Shown: piece after piece, positions 16,182 through 25,601 of the stretch
How the letters are laid out: each line of letters begins with the position of its first letter
Position numbering within the stretch: position 1 is the first letter of the stretch
Translations under genes and position numbers: made by a program
Notes under the pieces: generated by a model
Told to the model about the DNA's origin: nothing
Databases searched by the model: none
The model's input: only the letters and a program-made list of their open reading frames with translations
NCBI GenBank assembly: GCA_903832735.1
Contig: CAILCO010000093.1
Coordinates: 1 to 64,000, forward strand
Direction of reading: 5' to 3'
DNA: 64,000 nucleotides
From: an uncultured Sterolibacterium sp.
GTDB taxonomy: Bacteria > Pseudomonadota > Gammaproteobacteria > Burkholderiales > Rhodocyclaceae

Positions 16182-16652
16182 TCACTCGCGATGATAGGGA
16201 TGACCCTTTTGCAGGCTGACGCCCCGGTACAAGGCCTCGGCCAGCAGCACCCGCACCAGGGCATGGGGCAGGGTCAGGCTGGACAGGCGCAGCGACTCGG
16301 CAGCCTCCTGCTTCAATGCGGCATCGAGCCCATCCGGCCCGCCGATGAGGAAGGCGACATCGCTGCCGCCGCCCTGCCATTTCTCCAGCTTCTCCGCCAG
16401 CGCCCGGGTGGTGAGGTCGATGCCGCGCTCGTCGAGCGCCACCAGTCGGGACCGCGCCGGCAGCGCCGCACGCAGACGCGCTGCCTCCGCCGCCAGGAGC
16501 GCCGCGACCGGCTTGCCGGTGGTCCGCGGCTCGGCTTTCACCTCAATCAGTTCCAGCGGCGTCTCGCGCGGCATGCGCCTGGCGAATTCTCTGTAGCCGG
16601 CATCTACCCAGTCGGGCATACGCGTACCGACGGCAATGATGACCAGCCTCAT
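16182..16652 (-). CDS. rlmH: 23S rRNA pseudouridine-1915 N3-methyltransferase RlmH
   Basis: A 156-residue SPOUT-class methyltransferase that methylates pseudouridine 1915 in helix 69 of 23S rRNA on assembled 70S ribosomes. The SAM-binding trefoil knot is visible as [17 protein letters not shown] and the C-terminal [18 protein letters not shown]. The size equals E. coli RlmH (155 aa). It overlaps rsfS by 4 nt, which couples two ribosome-linked functions in one operon. Confidence 0.96.
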   Translation of the reverse strand: MRLVIIAVGTRMPDWVDAGYREFARRMPRETPLELIEVKAEPRTTGKPVAALLAAEAARLRAALPARSRLVALDERGIDLTTRALAEKLEKWQGGGSDVAFLIGGPDGLDAALKQEAAESLRLSSLTLPHALVRVLLAEALYRGVSLQKGHPYHRE

Positions 16653-17086
16653 TTCGAGGCGCCGTCATCCTTTTTCCTGGTGACGCGCCGCCGCGGCGCG
16701 GCCGGGGGCGAGCCCTCGTCACCCTCTTCCGCGGGAAGGGGGGCGGGGGGAAGGCCCTTCTTCGGCCTCGCCTGCCACAGTTCCTCAAGGTTGTAGTAGC
16801 TCCTCACGCCGGGCTGCATGACATGGACGATGATAGTGTCCAGATCGACCAGCACCCATTCGCCAGTCTCCTCGCCCTCGATGCTGAGCACCTCTGCGCC
16901 CGCCTCCTTGACCTTGTCATGGACGTTGCGCGCCAGCGCCTTGACCTGGCGCGTCGAGTCGGCGCTGGCGATGACCATGCGGTCGAACAGGGAAGTGAGC
17001 TTGGTGGTATTGATGACCTCGATGTCGCGCGCCTTGATGTCTTCGAGCGCGGTGACGACGATTTTTTGCAGCTTGCGTAGATCCAT
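16649..17086 (-). CDS. rsfS: Ribosome silencing factor RsfS
   Basis: A 145-residue Iojap/RsfS protein that binds L14 (uL14) on the 50S subunit and blocks subunit joining in starved cells. The conserved fold spans about 1-105, including the [25 protein letters not shown] and [16 protein letters not shown] segments. The last 40 residues are a Pro/Lys/Arg-rich tail ([11 protein letters not shown]...) not needed for the core. It starts 6 nt after the nadD stop. Confidence 0.95.
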   Translation of the reverse strand: MDLRKLQKIVVTALEDIKARDIEVINTTKLTSLFDRMVIASADSTRQVKALARNVHDKVKEAGAEVLSIEGEETGEWVLVDLDTIIVHVMQPGVRSYYNLEELWQARPKKGLPPAPLPAEEGDEGSPPAAPRRRVTRKKDDGASK

Positions 17087-17092
17087 TGGTTT

Positions 17093-17749
17093 CTAGTTCA
17101 AGTGATAAAGCCGGTGCCTGGCAATATAGTCGAGAACGGGATCGGGGAGCAAATAGCGGGCACTGCCGGCTGTTGCCAGCGCCCCGCGAATCCAAGTGCC
17201 GGAGATCTCCAGGGCGGAGATGTTGAAGGTCAGGATGGCACCCGCGGGTGCCTGACTCAGAACCTGCGCGTCATGGGTCAGGCGCGCCTGGAACTCGCCC
17301 TGAAGTTCGGCCGGCAGGAACCGGGACTCGAGTGAATGGCCAGGCCGCGTCGCCACCGCCAGATGGGTCAGCGCCAGCAAATCTCGCCAGCGGTGCCAAC
17401 TGGCGAGACCGGCGAAGGCGTCGGCGCCGAGCAGCAGCACCAGCGGCCGGTTAAGGCCGTGGAGGCTGCGCAATCGCTCCAGGGTCGTCACGGTGTAGCT
17501 AGTCGCGGCCGATTGCGCCTCGGCTGCGTCAAGCGCAAAGCCTGGGTTGCCTTCGATCGCCAGGCGCACCATCTCCAGCCGGTGATCGGCCGTGGCCCGC
17601 GGTGCAGGGCGGTGCGGCGGCTGCCCGGAGGGCAGCCACAATACCTGCTCCAGGCCAAGCGCGCTGCGCGCCTCCTCGGCCAGCCTCAGGTGCCCGAAAT
17701 GAACCGGATCGAAGGTGCCGCCGAACAGGCCCAGCGCGCGGTCAGACAT
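17093..17749 (-). CDS. nadD: Nicotinate-nucleotide adenylyltransferase
   Basis: A 218-residue NAD-biosynthesis enzyme that adenylates nicotinate mononucleotide to deamido-NAD. It shows the nucleotidyltransferase GLFGGTFDPVHFGHLRLA motif (T/H-x-G-H) at the N-terminus, LVLLLGADAF in the middle, and the C-terminal ISGTWIRGAL version of the ISSTxIR signature. It overlaps the BPSS1780-family gene by 8 nt. The gene order nadD-rsfS-rlmH is common in proteobacteria. Confidence 0.96.
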   Translation of the reverse strand: MSDRALGLFGGTFDPVHFGHLRLAEEARSALGLEQVLWLPSGQPPHRPAPRATADHRLEMVRLAIEGNPGFALDAAEAQSAATSYTVTTLERLRSLHGLNRPLVLLLGADAFAGLASWHRWRDLLALTHLAVATRPGHSLESRFLPAELQGEFQARLTHDAQVLSQAPAGAILTFNISALEISGTWIRGALATAGSARYLLPDPVLDYIARHRLYHLN

Positions 17750-18509
17750 CGGCGGCGGTAGGCGAATGGAAGACGTCGCGGTAGCTGAGATAGACGCTCG
17801 CCATCAGCACCGGCGCAAAGATCAGGACCAACAGCATGCGCAGCGCCATGGAGATGACGTCGCCCAGGGTCTTGGAGATCAGGCTGGCGACGATCAGCAG
17901 CAGACCCGGCAGGAACACGCCAAGCAGCGTCGCGGCCAGACCGTAGGCGAGAAAGGCGCGCCAGTTGCGCCACGCGGCAACGAAGCTGAAGAACAGCGAC
18001 TTGGCCGCAGGCACGCCATCCCAGGCCGTCAGCAGCGGCGCGAACCAGAACGCCAGGAGCAGCGGCGAGGCGATCAACATCAGCCGCAGCATATGGGCCA
18101 GGCCCACCGCCTCATTGCTCTCGCCTAGGCCTAGGCCCGCCCAGCCGCTGCCGTCGATCAAGGTATCGATGCCGAGCACGGCCAGGGTACCCGCAAGATG
18201 CAGGATACCCAGGCGCAGCAAGGCGCCCTGCTGTTCGACCAGGCCGCTGGTGAGCGCGCGCGGCAAGGGTGGCCGGCTTCCATCGGCAACATCGAGGAAG
18301 CGGCAGCCATTGGCCACCAATGCGGTCAGAGTCGGCAGCAAGAGCGGCAGCAGGAATGGGCCGAGCAGCGGAATCAGGCCGAAAGCCACCACGACCAGGA
18401 GATAGCCCATGGTCAGCAAGGTCAGCAGCGGCGGACTGCGGCGGTACAGGGCGAAGCCTGCGCTGAGCCAGAAGACGCCACGCGCGGCGGGAAGTCGTTG
18501 AGCGAGCAC
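17742..18509 (-). CDS. BPSS1780 family inner-membrane protein
   Basis: A 255-residue integral membrane protein with about six hydrophobic segments (near 31-60, 98-115, 140-160, 185-205, 208-225 and 225-245). It belongs to the BPSS1780 family of betaproteobacterial membrane proteins with no assigned function. The start is GTG at 18509, 10 nt after the DUF2782 gene. Overlap with nadD suggests co-translation. No catalytic motif or metal site is visible. Confidence 0.75.
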   Translation of the reverse strand: MLAQRLPAARGVFWLSAGFALYRRSPPLLTLLTMGYLLVVVAFGLIPLLGPFLLPLLLPTLTALVANGCRFLDVADGSRPPLPRALTSGLVEQQGALLRLGILHLAGTLAVLGIDTLIDGSGWAGLGLGESNEAVGLAHMLRLMLIASPLLLAFWFAPLLTAWDGVPAAKSLFFSFVAAWRNWRAFLAYGLAATLLGVFLPGLLLIVASLISKTLGDVISMALRMLLVLIFAPVLMASVYLSYRDVFHSPTAADV

Positions 18510-18519
18510 TAACTTGGAC

Positions 18520-18891
18520 TTAGAACGAGTGGATCACCCACATCGGCACGCGCAAGCCGGTATCGAGCGACTCCTGGCGGCTCATCCGGCCATCACCCTT
18601 CTCGTCGATCAGATAGTAGGGCGTACCGTTCGGCGGAGTCACCTTGATCATGTAGAGCTTGTTGTTCATGCGGAATTCCTCGACCTTGTCTTCGCCACGC
18701 TTGGTGATGGTCACCTGGGGCTCGAGTGTCGAATCGGGTTGCATCCCGGGCGGCGGCGGGGGCGGCTCCGGAAGCGGCTGCAGGCCCGGCGGTAACGCTG
18801 GCGGCGGCGGCGACTGGGCTGCCGCTAGCCACGCCACCCCTTGAGCGGAAAACACGGCGAGCAGGGCGAGGAGCAACAGGATGCGGCGCAT
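18520..18891 (-). CDS. DUF2782 secreted protein
   Basis: A 123-residue protein with a signal peptide (MRRILLLLALLAVFSAQGVAWL), a proline-rich linker (about 28-50) and a DUF2782 domain (VTITKRGEDKVEEFRMNNKLYMIKV, then TPYYLIDEKGDG). Members are small periplasmic proteins, often next to polA in this bacterial group; the function is unknown. The ATG at 18891 is chosen because it begins the signal peptide; the frame extends upstream without reason. Confidence 0.8.
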   Translation of the reverse strand: MRRILLLLALLAVFSAQGVAWLAAAQSPPPPALPPGLQPLPEPPPPPPGMQPDSTLEPQVTITKRGEDKVEEFRMNNKLYMIKVTPPNGTPYYLIDEKGDGRMSRQESLDTGLRVPMWVIHSF

Positions 18892-18925
18892 GGCAAGGTC
18901 TTGGCGAAGGCGGTGCCTGATTCTA

Positions 18926-19660
18926 TCAAAGGTTGAGCAGCAGTTCGTGTTCTTCAGGCAGCCGTTCGAAGCCACGCCGCTCGTAATGCTTGAAGATCGC
19001 CGCGACGATCTGTTGCGGGTCGTCGATCACCTGGAGCAGATCCAGGTCCTCCGGGCTGATCATGCCCTCCGCCACCAGGTGGCTGCGAAACCAGTCCAGC
19101 ATGCCGGCCCAGAAGCGGCTGCCGACCAGGATCAGCGGAATGCGCGGCGATTTTTTGGTCTGGATCAGGGTCAGCGCTTCCAGCACTTCGTCGAGGGTGC
19201 CGAAGCCTCCGGGCATCACCACATAGGCGGTGGCAAAGCGGACGAACATGTACTTGCGCGCGAAGAAATGGCGGAAGGTCTGCGAGACGTCCTGATAGGG
19301 GTTGCTTTTCTGCTCCATCGGCAACTGAATGTTGAGGCCGATGCTCGGGCTCTTGCCTGCAAATGCGCCCTTGTTGGCCGCTTCCATGACGCCCGGGCCG
19401 CCGCCCGAAATCACGGCGAAGCCGGCGTCGGAGAGCAAACGCGCGATCGTCTCGGTGAGCAGGTAGACTTCCGTGTCCGGCTTGGTCCGGGCGCTGCCGA
19501 AGAAGGATACGGCCGGGCGGATGGCGCTCAGGCGGTCGGTCGCCTCGACGAATTCTGACATAATGCCGAAAACGCGCCACGCCTCGCGCGCCGAGCCTTG
19601 ACCGGCGGGGACTGCGGGCCAAGGTTCGGAAATCTTCGGCAGCTTGATCTTCGCGCTCAT
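18926..19660 (-). CDS. LOG family (TIGR00730) Rossmann-fold protein
   Basis: A 244-residue protein of the LOG/TIGR00730 family, related to cytokinin-riboside 5'-monophosphate phosphoribohydrolases and nucleotide N-glycosidases such as PpnN. It has the nucleotide-binding GGGPGVMEAANKGA and the signature PGGFGTLDE with catalytic Glu. The N-terminal 45 residues are outside the core. It is divergent from polA with only 12 bp between the starts, so the polA promoter must lie inside this gene's 5' end or vice versa. Confidence 0.88.
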   Translation of the reverse strand: MSAKIKLPKISEPWPAVPAGQGSAREAWRVFGIMSEFVEATDRLSAIRPAVSFFGSARTKPDTEVYLLTETIARLLSDAGFAVISGGGPGVMEAANKGAFAGKSPSIGLNIQLPMEQKSNPYQDVSQTFRHFFARKYMFVRFATAYVVMPGGFGTLDEVLEALTLIQTKKSPRIPLILVGSRFWAGMLDWFRSHLVAEGMISPEDLDLLQVIDDPQQIVAAIFKHYERRGFERLPEEHELLLNL

Positions 19661-19672
19661 CGCCTACGCCCC

Positions 19673-22414
19673 ATGCCCACCCTGATCCTCGTCGACGGCT
19701 CGTCCTACCTCTACCGTGCCTTTCATGCCATGCCCGACCTGCGCAACAAGGCAGGAGAGCCGACCGGTGCGGTCTATGGCGTGCTGAACATGCTACGCCG
19801 GCTGCCCAGCGAGTACAAGGCGGCAGACGGCATCGCCTATCGTGCCGTGGTCTTCGACGCCAAGGGCAAGACTTTCCGCGATGACTGGTATCCGGAGTAC
19901 AAGGCCCACCGGCCGCCCATGCCGGAAGATCTGGTGCGCCAGATCGAACCGCTGCACCAATGCATACGCGCGCTCGGCTGGCCGCTCTTGATGGTCGACG
20001 GCGTCGAGGCAGACGACGTGATCGGTACCCTGGCGCGAGCCGCCGCCGCAGCCGGCATCGAATGCGTGATCTCCACCGGCGACAAGGATCTGGCGCAACT
20101 GGTCTGCCCTCATGTGCGCCTGGTCAACACCATGAGCAACGAGACCCTGGACGAGGCCGGGGTCGAGAAGAAGTTCGGCGTGCCGCCGCGCCTGATCGTC
20201 GATTACCTGGCGCTCACCGGCGATGCCGTGGACGGCGTTCCCGGCGTCAACAAGGTCGGGCCGAAGACCGCCGTGAAATGGCTGAACCAGTACGGCTCGC
20301 TCACCGGCATCATCGAGCACGCCGCGGAGATTGGCGGTGCGGTCGGGGACAACCTGCGTAGCGCACTCGATTTCCTGCCCCTGGGCAGGCGCCTGGTGAC
20401 CGTCGCCTGCGATCTGGAATTGTCCGAGCGGGTGAGCGATCTCGCCCCGCGTGAGACGGATGCGGCAAAGCTCAGGGAGCTTTATGCTCGACTGGAGTTC
20501 AAGACCTGGCTCAGAGATCTTGAAGGCGCAGCCGGAGCGAGCGAGAAGAGTGCGGCGCCCGTCGATAACGTGACTGAACCCCTGATCGCGGCTTTAAGCG
20601 AAGACCACCGGGCCGGCTACGAAACCATCCTCACCTGGGAAGATCTGGCGCGCTGGCAGGGTCTGATCGAAGCGGCGGAGCTCACTTCGCTGGACACCGA
20701 GACCACCGACCTCGACCCCTTCGCGGCGAGGCTGGTCGGCATCTCCGTCGCGGTGCAGCCGGGGCAGGCGGCCTACCTGCCGCTAGGCCACAATTACGCC
20801 GGCGCGCCGGAGCAGTTGCCGCTGGCGGCGGTGCTGGAGAAACTCAGGCCCTACCTGGAATCGGCGGAGCGGCGGAAACTCGGCCAGCACCTCAAGTACG
20901 ACCGGCACATCTTCGCCAATCATGGAATCGAACTGGCCGGCATCCAGGACGACACCCTGCTCGAGTCCTATGTCCTGGAGTCCAGCCAGCCTCACGACCT
21001 GGGCTCGCTGGCTACGCGCCACCTGGGCTTCAAGACCATTTCCTACGACGAGATCACCGGCCGTGGCGCTGCGCGCATCTCCTTCGCGCAGGTGGCCGTC
21101 GATCGCGCCAGCGAATACGCGGCCGAGGACGCCGACGTCACCTTGCGCGTCCATCAGGTGCTGCGGCCCGCGCTGGCGGCGGAGCCGCGGCAGGACAGCC
21201 TGTACCGCGAGATCGAACTGCCGGTGGCCGAAGTGCTGTTCAGCATGGAACGCGCCGGCATGCTGATCGACGTCGCCGCCCTGGCCCGGCAAAGCGATGA
21301 TCTCGGACGGCGCATGATGGAACTGGAGGGCGCAGCCCACGTCCAGGCGGGCCAGCCTTTCAACCTCAATTCGCCGAAGCAGCTGGCCGAAATTTTGTTC
21401 GGCAAGCAGGGACTGCCGGTGGTGAAGAAGACGCCTTCGGGCACGCCCTCGACCGACGAGGAAGTGCTCTCCGAACTGGCGCTCGACTATCCGCTGCCCA
21501 AGCTGCTGCTGGAGCACCGCAGCCTGGCCAAGCTGAAAGGCACTTACACCGACAAGCTGCCGCGCATGGTCAATCCGCTCACCGGCCGGGTGCATACCAG
21601 CTTCTCGCAGGCGACCGCGGTCACCGGCCGGTTGGCGAGCTCGGAGCCGAATCTGCAGAATATTCCAGTGCGCACCCTTGAGGGCCGCCGGATCCGCAGC
21701 GCCTTCATCGCGCCGCCCGACCATGCCATCGTTTCCGCCGACTATTCCCAGGTCGAACTGCGCATCATGGCGCATCTTTCCGACGACGCCCGCCTCGTCG
21801 ATGCCTTCGCCCAGGGCGAGGACGTGCACCGCGCCACCGCCGCCGAGATCTTCGGCGTGACCCCGCTGGAAGTCGGACCGGACCAGCGCCGTGCCGCCAA
21901 GGTCATCAACTTCGGGCTGATCTACGGCATGTCGGCTTTCGGTCTGGCGCGCGAACTGAATCTTGAACGCGGCGCGGCACAAGCCTACATGGACCGCTAT
22001 TTCGCCCGCTATCCCGGCGTCGCCCGCTACATGGAAGAGACGCGGCAGCTCGCCCGCGAAAAGGGCTATGTCGAGACGGTATTCGGCCGCCGCCTGTGGC
22101 TGCCCGAGATCAGGTCGGGCAACGCCGGCCGGCGCCAGGGCGCGGAGCGCGCAGCGATCAACGCACCGATGCAGGGAACTGCGGCCGACCTGATCAAGCT
22201 CGCCATGCTCAGTGTGCAGCGCTGGCTGAACGCCCAGGGACTTGCGTCCCGGCTGGTCCTGCAGGTGCATGACGAACTGGTGCTGGAAGTTCCCGACCAG
22301 GAACTGGTCACGGTACGCGAGCAACTGCCGCGCCTGATGTGCGACGTGGCGAAGCTGAAGGTGCCCCTGCTGGTCGACGTCGGCGTCGGAGCAAACTGGG
22401 ATCAGGCGCATTGA
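19673..22414 (+). CDS. polA: DNA polymerase I
   Basis: A 913-residue repair and Okazaki-fragment polymerase with all three activities. The 5'-3' exonuclease domain (1-290) includes LVDGSSYLYRAFHA and STGDKDLAQLV. The 3'-5' exonuclease domain (about 340-510) keeps the DTETT proofreading motif. The family-A polymerase (about 520-913) has SADYSQVELR (motif A), RRAAKVINFGLIYG (motif B) and QVHDELVLEV (motif C). The frame is open 75 nt upstream, but the ATG at 19673 starts the conserved MPTLILVDG. msbA follows after 24 nt. Confidence 0.97.
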   Translation: MPTLILVDGSSYLYRAFHAMPDLRNKAGEPTGAVYGVLNMLRRLPSEYKAADGIAYRAVVFDAKGKTFRDDWYPEYKAHRPPMPEDLVRQIEPLHQCIRALGWPLLMVDGVEADDVIGTLARAAAAAGIECVISTGDKDLAQLVCPHVRLVNTMSNETLDEAGVEKKFGVPPRLIVDYLALTGDAVDGVPGVNKVGPKTAVKWLNQYGSLTGIIEHAAEIGGAVGDNLRSALDFLPLGRRLVTVACDLELSERVSDLAPRETDAAKLRELYARLEFKTWLRDLEGAAGASEKSAAPVDNVTEPLIAALSEDHRAGYETILTWEDLARWQGLIEAAELTSLDTETTDLDPFAARLVGISVAVQPGQAAYLPLGHNYAGAPEQLPLAAVLEKLRPYLESAERRKLGQHLKYDRHIFANHGIELAGIQDDTLLESYVLESSQPHDLGSLATRHLGFKTISYDEITGRGAARISFAQVAVDRASEYAAEDADVTLRVHQVLRPALAAEPRQDSLYREIELPVAEVLFSMERAGMLIDVAALARQSDDLGRRMMELEGAAHVQAGQPFNLNSPKQLAEILFGKQGLPVVKKTPSGTPSTDEEVLSELALDYPLPKLLLEHRSLAKLKGTYTDKLPRMVNPLTGRVHTSFSQATAVTGRLASSEPNLQNIPVRTLEGRRIRSAFIAPPDHAIVSADYSQVELRIMAHLSDDARLVDAFAQGEDVHRATAAEIFGVTPLEVGPDQRRAAKVINFGLIYGMSAFGLARELNLERGAAQAYMDRYFARYPGVARYMEETRQLAREKGYVETVFGRRLWLPEIRSGNAGRRQGAERAAINAPMQGTAADLIKLAMLSVQRWLNAQGLASRLVLQVHDELVLEVPDQELVTVREQLPRLMCDVAKLKVPLLVDVGVGANWDQAH

Positions 22415-22438
22415 ACACTTTCTGCTAAAGTACCCGCG

Positions 22439-24190
22439 ATGATTCTTACCAGCACTCAGCTCTATCTTCGCCTGCTCGGATACGTCAAACCCTATTGGCG
22501 CACCTTCGCGATTTCCATCCTCGGCATGGTCGTGACGGCAGCCACCGAACCGCTGCTGCCGGCCTTGCTGAAGCCGATGCTCGACGGCACCTTCATTCAC
22601 AAGAATGACACAGCCATAACACTTGCACCATTGCTCATCGTGCTGATTTTCTTCGTGCGCGGCGTCGCCGCATTCGCAGGCACTTATGCCATCGGCTGGG
22701 TCGGCAACAAGGTTGTGATGGATTTGCGCGAGGAGATGTTCGACAAGTTGCTGACCTTGCCGACCTCCTATTACGACGATCACGCGACCGGCAATCTCAT
22801 CTCCAAGCTGACCTTCGACGTGACCCAGGTGACGGCCGCCGCCACCAACGTGGTGACGGTTTCCGTCCGCGACTCCATCGTCATCGTCGGACTTCTCGGA
22901 TGGCTGTTCTACCTCAACTGGAAGCTCACGCTGCTCAGCTTGGTGATGCTGCCGATCATCTCAACGATCCTGAAAATCATCAATGGCCGCTTGCGCAATG
23001 CCAGCCGCGATTCCCAACGCGCGATGGGCGACATCACCCAAGTCATCGAGGAAAGCGTCGCCGCGCACAAGGTGGTCAAGCTGTTCGGCGGACAGCAATA
23101 TGAGAGCGAGCGATTCAGCGGCCAGGCCAACTGGGTGCGCCGCTATACCATGAAGCAGGCGATGGCCGCGTCGGCCAATGTGCCCATCGTGCAGATGATT
23201 GCCGCCCTGGCGCTGGCCGTCATCGTTTATCTCGCCACCGTGCAATCGCGCAGCGATGAAACCACCGTTGGCGGGTTCCTTTCATTCATCGCGGCGATGC
23301 TGATGCTGACCGCCCCGATCAAACGCCTCACCGGCGTCAGCGAATTCTTGCAACGAGGACTGGCGGCATCGGAAAGCGTTTTTGAATTTCTCGATACGCC
23401 GAGTGAAGTCAATACCGGGAAAGTGACTATAGGGCGGGCAACCGGAAGGATAGCATTCGAACAGGTGAGCCTTTCCTACCAGGATGATAAGCGTCTGGCA
23501 TTGCGCGACATCAGCCTGGAGATTCCGGCGGGGCAGGCCGTCGCCCTGGTCGGCGCTTCCGGCAGCGGCAAGAGCACCCTGGCCAATCTCGTGCCGCGTT
23601 TCTACCTGCCCAGTAGCGGGCGCATCAGGCTGGACGGCCATGACCTCGCCGAACTCACGCTGGCCAGCCTGCGCGCCAACATCGCCCTGGTCAGCCAGGA
23701 AGTGGTGTTGTTCAATGACACGGTGGCCGCCAACATCGCCTACGGCCAGATGCGTGTCGTTCCCGAAGCGGAAATCATCGCGGCGGCAAAGGCGGCGCAC
23801 GCCATGGAATTCATTCGCGAGATGCCGGAAGGGTTGAATACCCTGGTCGGCGAGCGCGGCGTGAAACTTTCAGGCGGCCAGCGCCAGCGTCTCGCCATCG
23901 CCCGCGCCATTCTCAAGAACGCGCCCATTCTCATTCTCGACGAAGCCACTTCCGCGCTCGACAGCGAATCCGAGCGTTACGTCCAGGAAGCACTGGAGAC
24001 GCTGATGCAGGGCCGCACTTCTCTGGTCATCGCACACCGGCTATCGACCATCGAAAAAGCCGACCGGATCATTGTGCTGCAGAAGGGCGAGATCGTGGAG
24101 ACCGGAACGCATCGAGAGTTGCTGGCGAAGAATGGAGTGTATGCGCAGTTACATAATATACAGTTCGCCAGGGAAACCTTGAGCGGGTAA
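22439..24190 (+). CDS. msbA: Lipid A-core flippase MsbA (ABC exporter)
   Basis: A 583-residue ABC half-transporter that flips lipid A-core across the inner membrane as a homodimer. Six transmembrane helices span about 15-310. The nucleotide-binding domain has Walker A GASGSGKST, the signature LSGGQRQR, Walker B ILILDEATSALD and a following His in IAHRLST. Length matches E. coli MsbA (582 aa). It is 24 nt after polA and opens the surface-glycan region, in agreement with an LPS role. Confidence 0.94.
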   Translation: MILTSTQLYLRLLGYVKPYWRTFAISILGMVVTAATEPLLPALLKPMLDGTFIHKNDTAITLAPLLIVLIFFVRGVAAFAGTYAIGWVGNKVVMDLREEMFDKLLTLPTSYYDDHATGNLISKLTFDVTQVTAAATNVVTVSVRDSIVIVGLLGWLFYLNWKLTLLSLVMLPIISTILKIINGRLRNASRDSQRAMGDITQVIEESVAAHKVVKLFGGQQYESERFSGQANWVRRYTMKQAMAASANVPIVQMIAALALAVIVYLATVQSRSDETTVGGFLSFIAAMLMLTAPIKRLTGVSEFLQRGLAASESVFEFLDTPSEVNTGKVTIGRATGRIAFEQVSLSYQDDKRLALRDISLEIPAGQAVALVGASGSGKSTLANLVPRFYLPSSGRIRLDGHDLAELTLASLRANIALVSQEVVLFNDTVAANIAYGQMRVVPEAEIIAAAKAAHAMEFIREMPEGLNTLVGERGVKLSGGQRQRLAIARAILKNAPILILDEATSALDSESERYVQEALETLMQGRTSLVIAHRLSTIEKADRIIVLQKGEIVETGTHRELLAKNGVYAQLHNIQFARETLSG

Positions 24191-24412
24191 CCGAAAGCTA
24201 CAATGTGGCGCTTCTCGCAATCCAAAACCCGCGGCATTCCCGGGTGTTACTCGCTAGCAGAAAAGCGCCTACCGACTCAATAACCCCGCCTCCCAGAAAC
24301 TGGAAGCGAATAAGTCAGGTTCGAAAACCGCAGGGTAATGAATGAAGGGGCAGGGTGAGATAAGGCACGAAGTCGCAGTCGAAGCCGTTAAACAAATGGG
24401 CATAGAAATAAA

Positions 24413-25453
24413 TTGAGCGCCACACCATCAACAGACGACTTCATAGGTTCAGAATCTACTCCTCATTGCTATTTATGTGGAGCGGATGGGGTCTCGTTAT
24501 ATGAAGGGCTGACAGATCAGTGGTTCGGTGTTCCGGGTTCGTGGAACCTGAAGCGCTGCCCTAATCACCAATGCGAACTGGTTTGGCTGGATCCTATGCC
24601 ATCTAGGGACGAGGTCTGGAAAGCATATAAGTCATATTTTACCCATGAGGATTACTCTGCGGGCAATTTTCGCCGTCAATTCAACACCATCGATCAATTC
24701 ACGGCCAGGTTTTGTAGAATCATTTATAAGCTATTAATGCGCGCTACCACATGGAGAGGTCGCGAAAAGGCTTGGCGCGCAAAATCGGATACCATGTTCT
24801 TGGGGGCCGGAACTCCCGGATGCCAGCGTCTTCTGGACGTTGGCTGTGGCAAAGGCGATTTCATGACCCGTATGCATCGCCGGGGATGGCTAGTGGAAGG
24901 TTTGGAGGTCGATGCTCGAGCCGTTGAATATGCGCGTTTGACAAATGGGCTGACCGTTCATCTTGGTAGTTTGGAAACCATCAGATTTCCGGACAATTCG
25001 TTTGACGTGATTACCTCGAATCACGTCATAGAACACGTCCACGATCCGATTTCCTTGATTCGAGAATGCTTGCGCGTTCTTAAACCAGCTGGCCGGCTTG
25101 TTCTTGCTACGCCGAATATCGAGAGTTTTGGCCATCGGATTTTCGGGAGAAATTGGTCTCATTTAGACGCTCCACGCCATCTACAGTTGTACTCGATGAA
25201 CACATTGCGCGAGTGCGCTGTAAGAGCCGGTTTTCCTTCCGTTGAGGTGTGGTGTCCTCCCGGGTATGCCGAGGGCTCAATCCAAGCGAGCATTGAACGC
25301 AAGAACAAAGTGGACGGGGAAATGGGTTCGGAAACCCGCAGCTGCTTGGAGGCATCGTGTTTTAAGATGCGTGCCTATTATCGCTACTTCGTGAAGAGCG
25401 ATGAGAGCGTCGGTGAGGAGATTTTTCTGATGGCGACCAAGGGTGCCAAATAG
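24413..25453 (+). CDS. Zinc-ribbon class I SAM methyltransferase
   Basis: A 346-residue protein. An N-terminal cysteine knuckle pair (CYLC at 19-22 and RCPNHQC at about 48-54) suggests a zinc site. The methyltransferase core follows with motif I LLDVGCGKGDF (about 140-150), VEGLEVD, FDVITSNHVIEHV and LKPAGRLVLATPN. This layout is common in polysaccharide and O-antigen loci. The start is TTG at 24413: the cysteine motif requires an N-terminus near there and no in-frame ATG precedes it. The 222-bp gap after msbA contains nothing I recognise. Confidence 0.8.
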   Translation: MSATPSTDDFIGSESTPHCYLCGADGVSLYEGLTDQWFGVPGSWNLKRCPNHQCELVWLDPMPSRDEVWKAYKSYFTHEDYSAGNFRRQFNTIDQFTARFCRIIYKLLMRATTWRGREKAWRAKSDTMFLGAGTPGCQRLLDVGCGKGDFMTRMHRRGWLVEGLEVDARAVEYARLTNGLTVHLGSLETIRFPDNSFDVITSNHVIEHVHDPISLIRECLRVLKPAGRLVLATPNIESFGHRIFGRNWSHLDAPRHLQLYSMNTLRECAVRAGFPSVEVWCPPGYAEGSIQASIERKNKVDGEMGSETRSCLEASCFKMRAYYRYFVKSDESVGEEIFLMATKGAK

Positions 25454-25601
25454 ATCCAGCAAATCAACCCGCCGCGCTTGCCCACGTCTTGCTGCATCGA
25501 GTGATCAGCTAGTACTAAAGCGAATTCCGGCACAATTTTGGCGCAAAGTCATCGGCGGGGACTTCACCTTCCGAACCACGCCATTCAACGAGTTCGTAAC
25601 A

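Noticed and set aside
20783-22783. 666-codon open frame antisense to polA
   Set aside because: It lies over the conserved PolA exonuclease and polymerase domains and has no motif or ribosome-binding site; it results from high G+C codon use.
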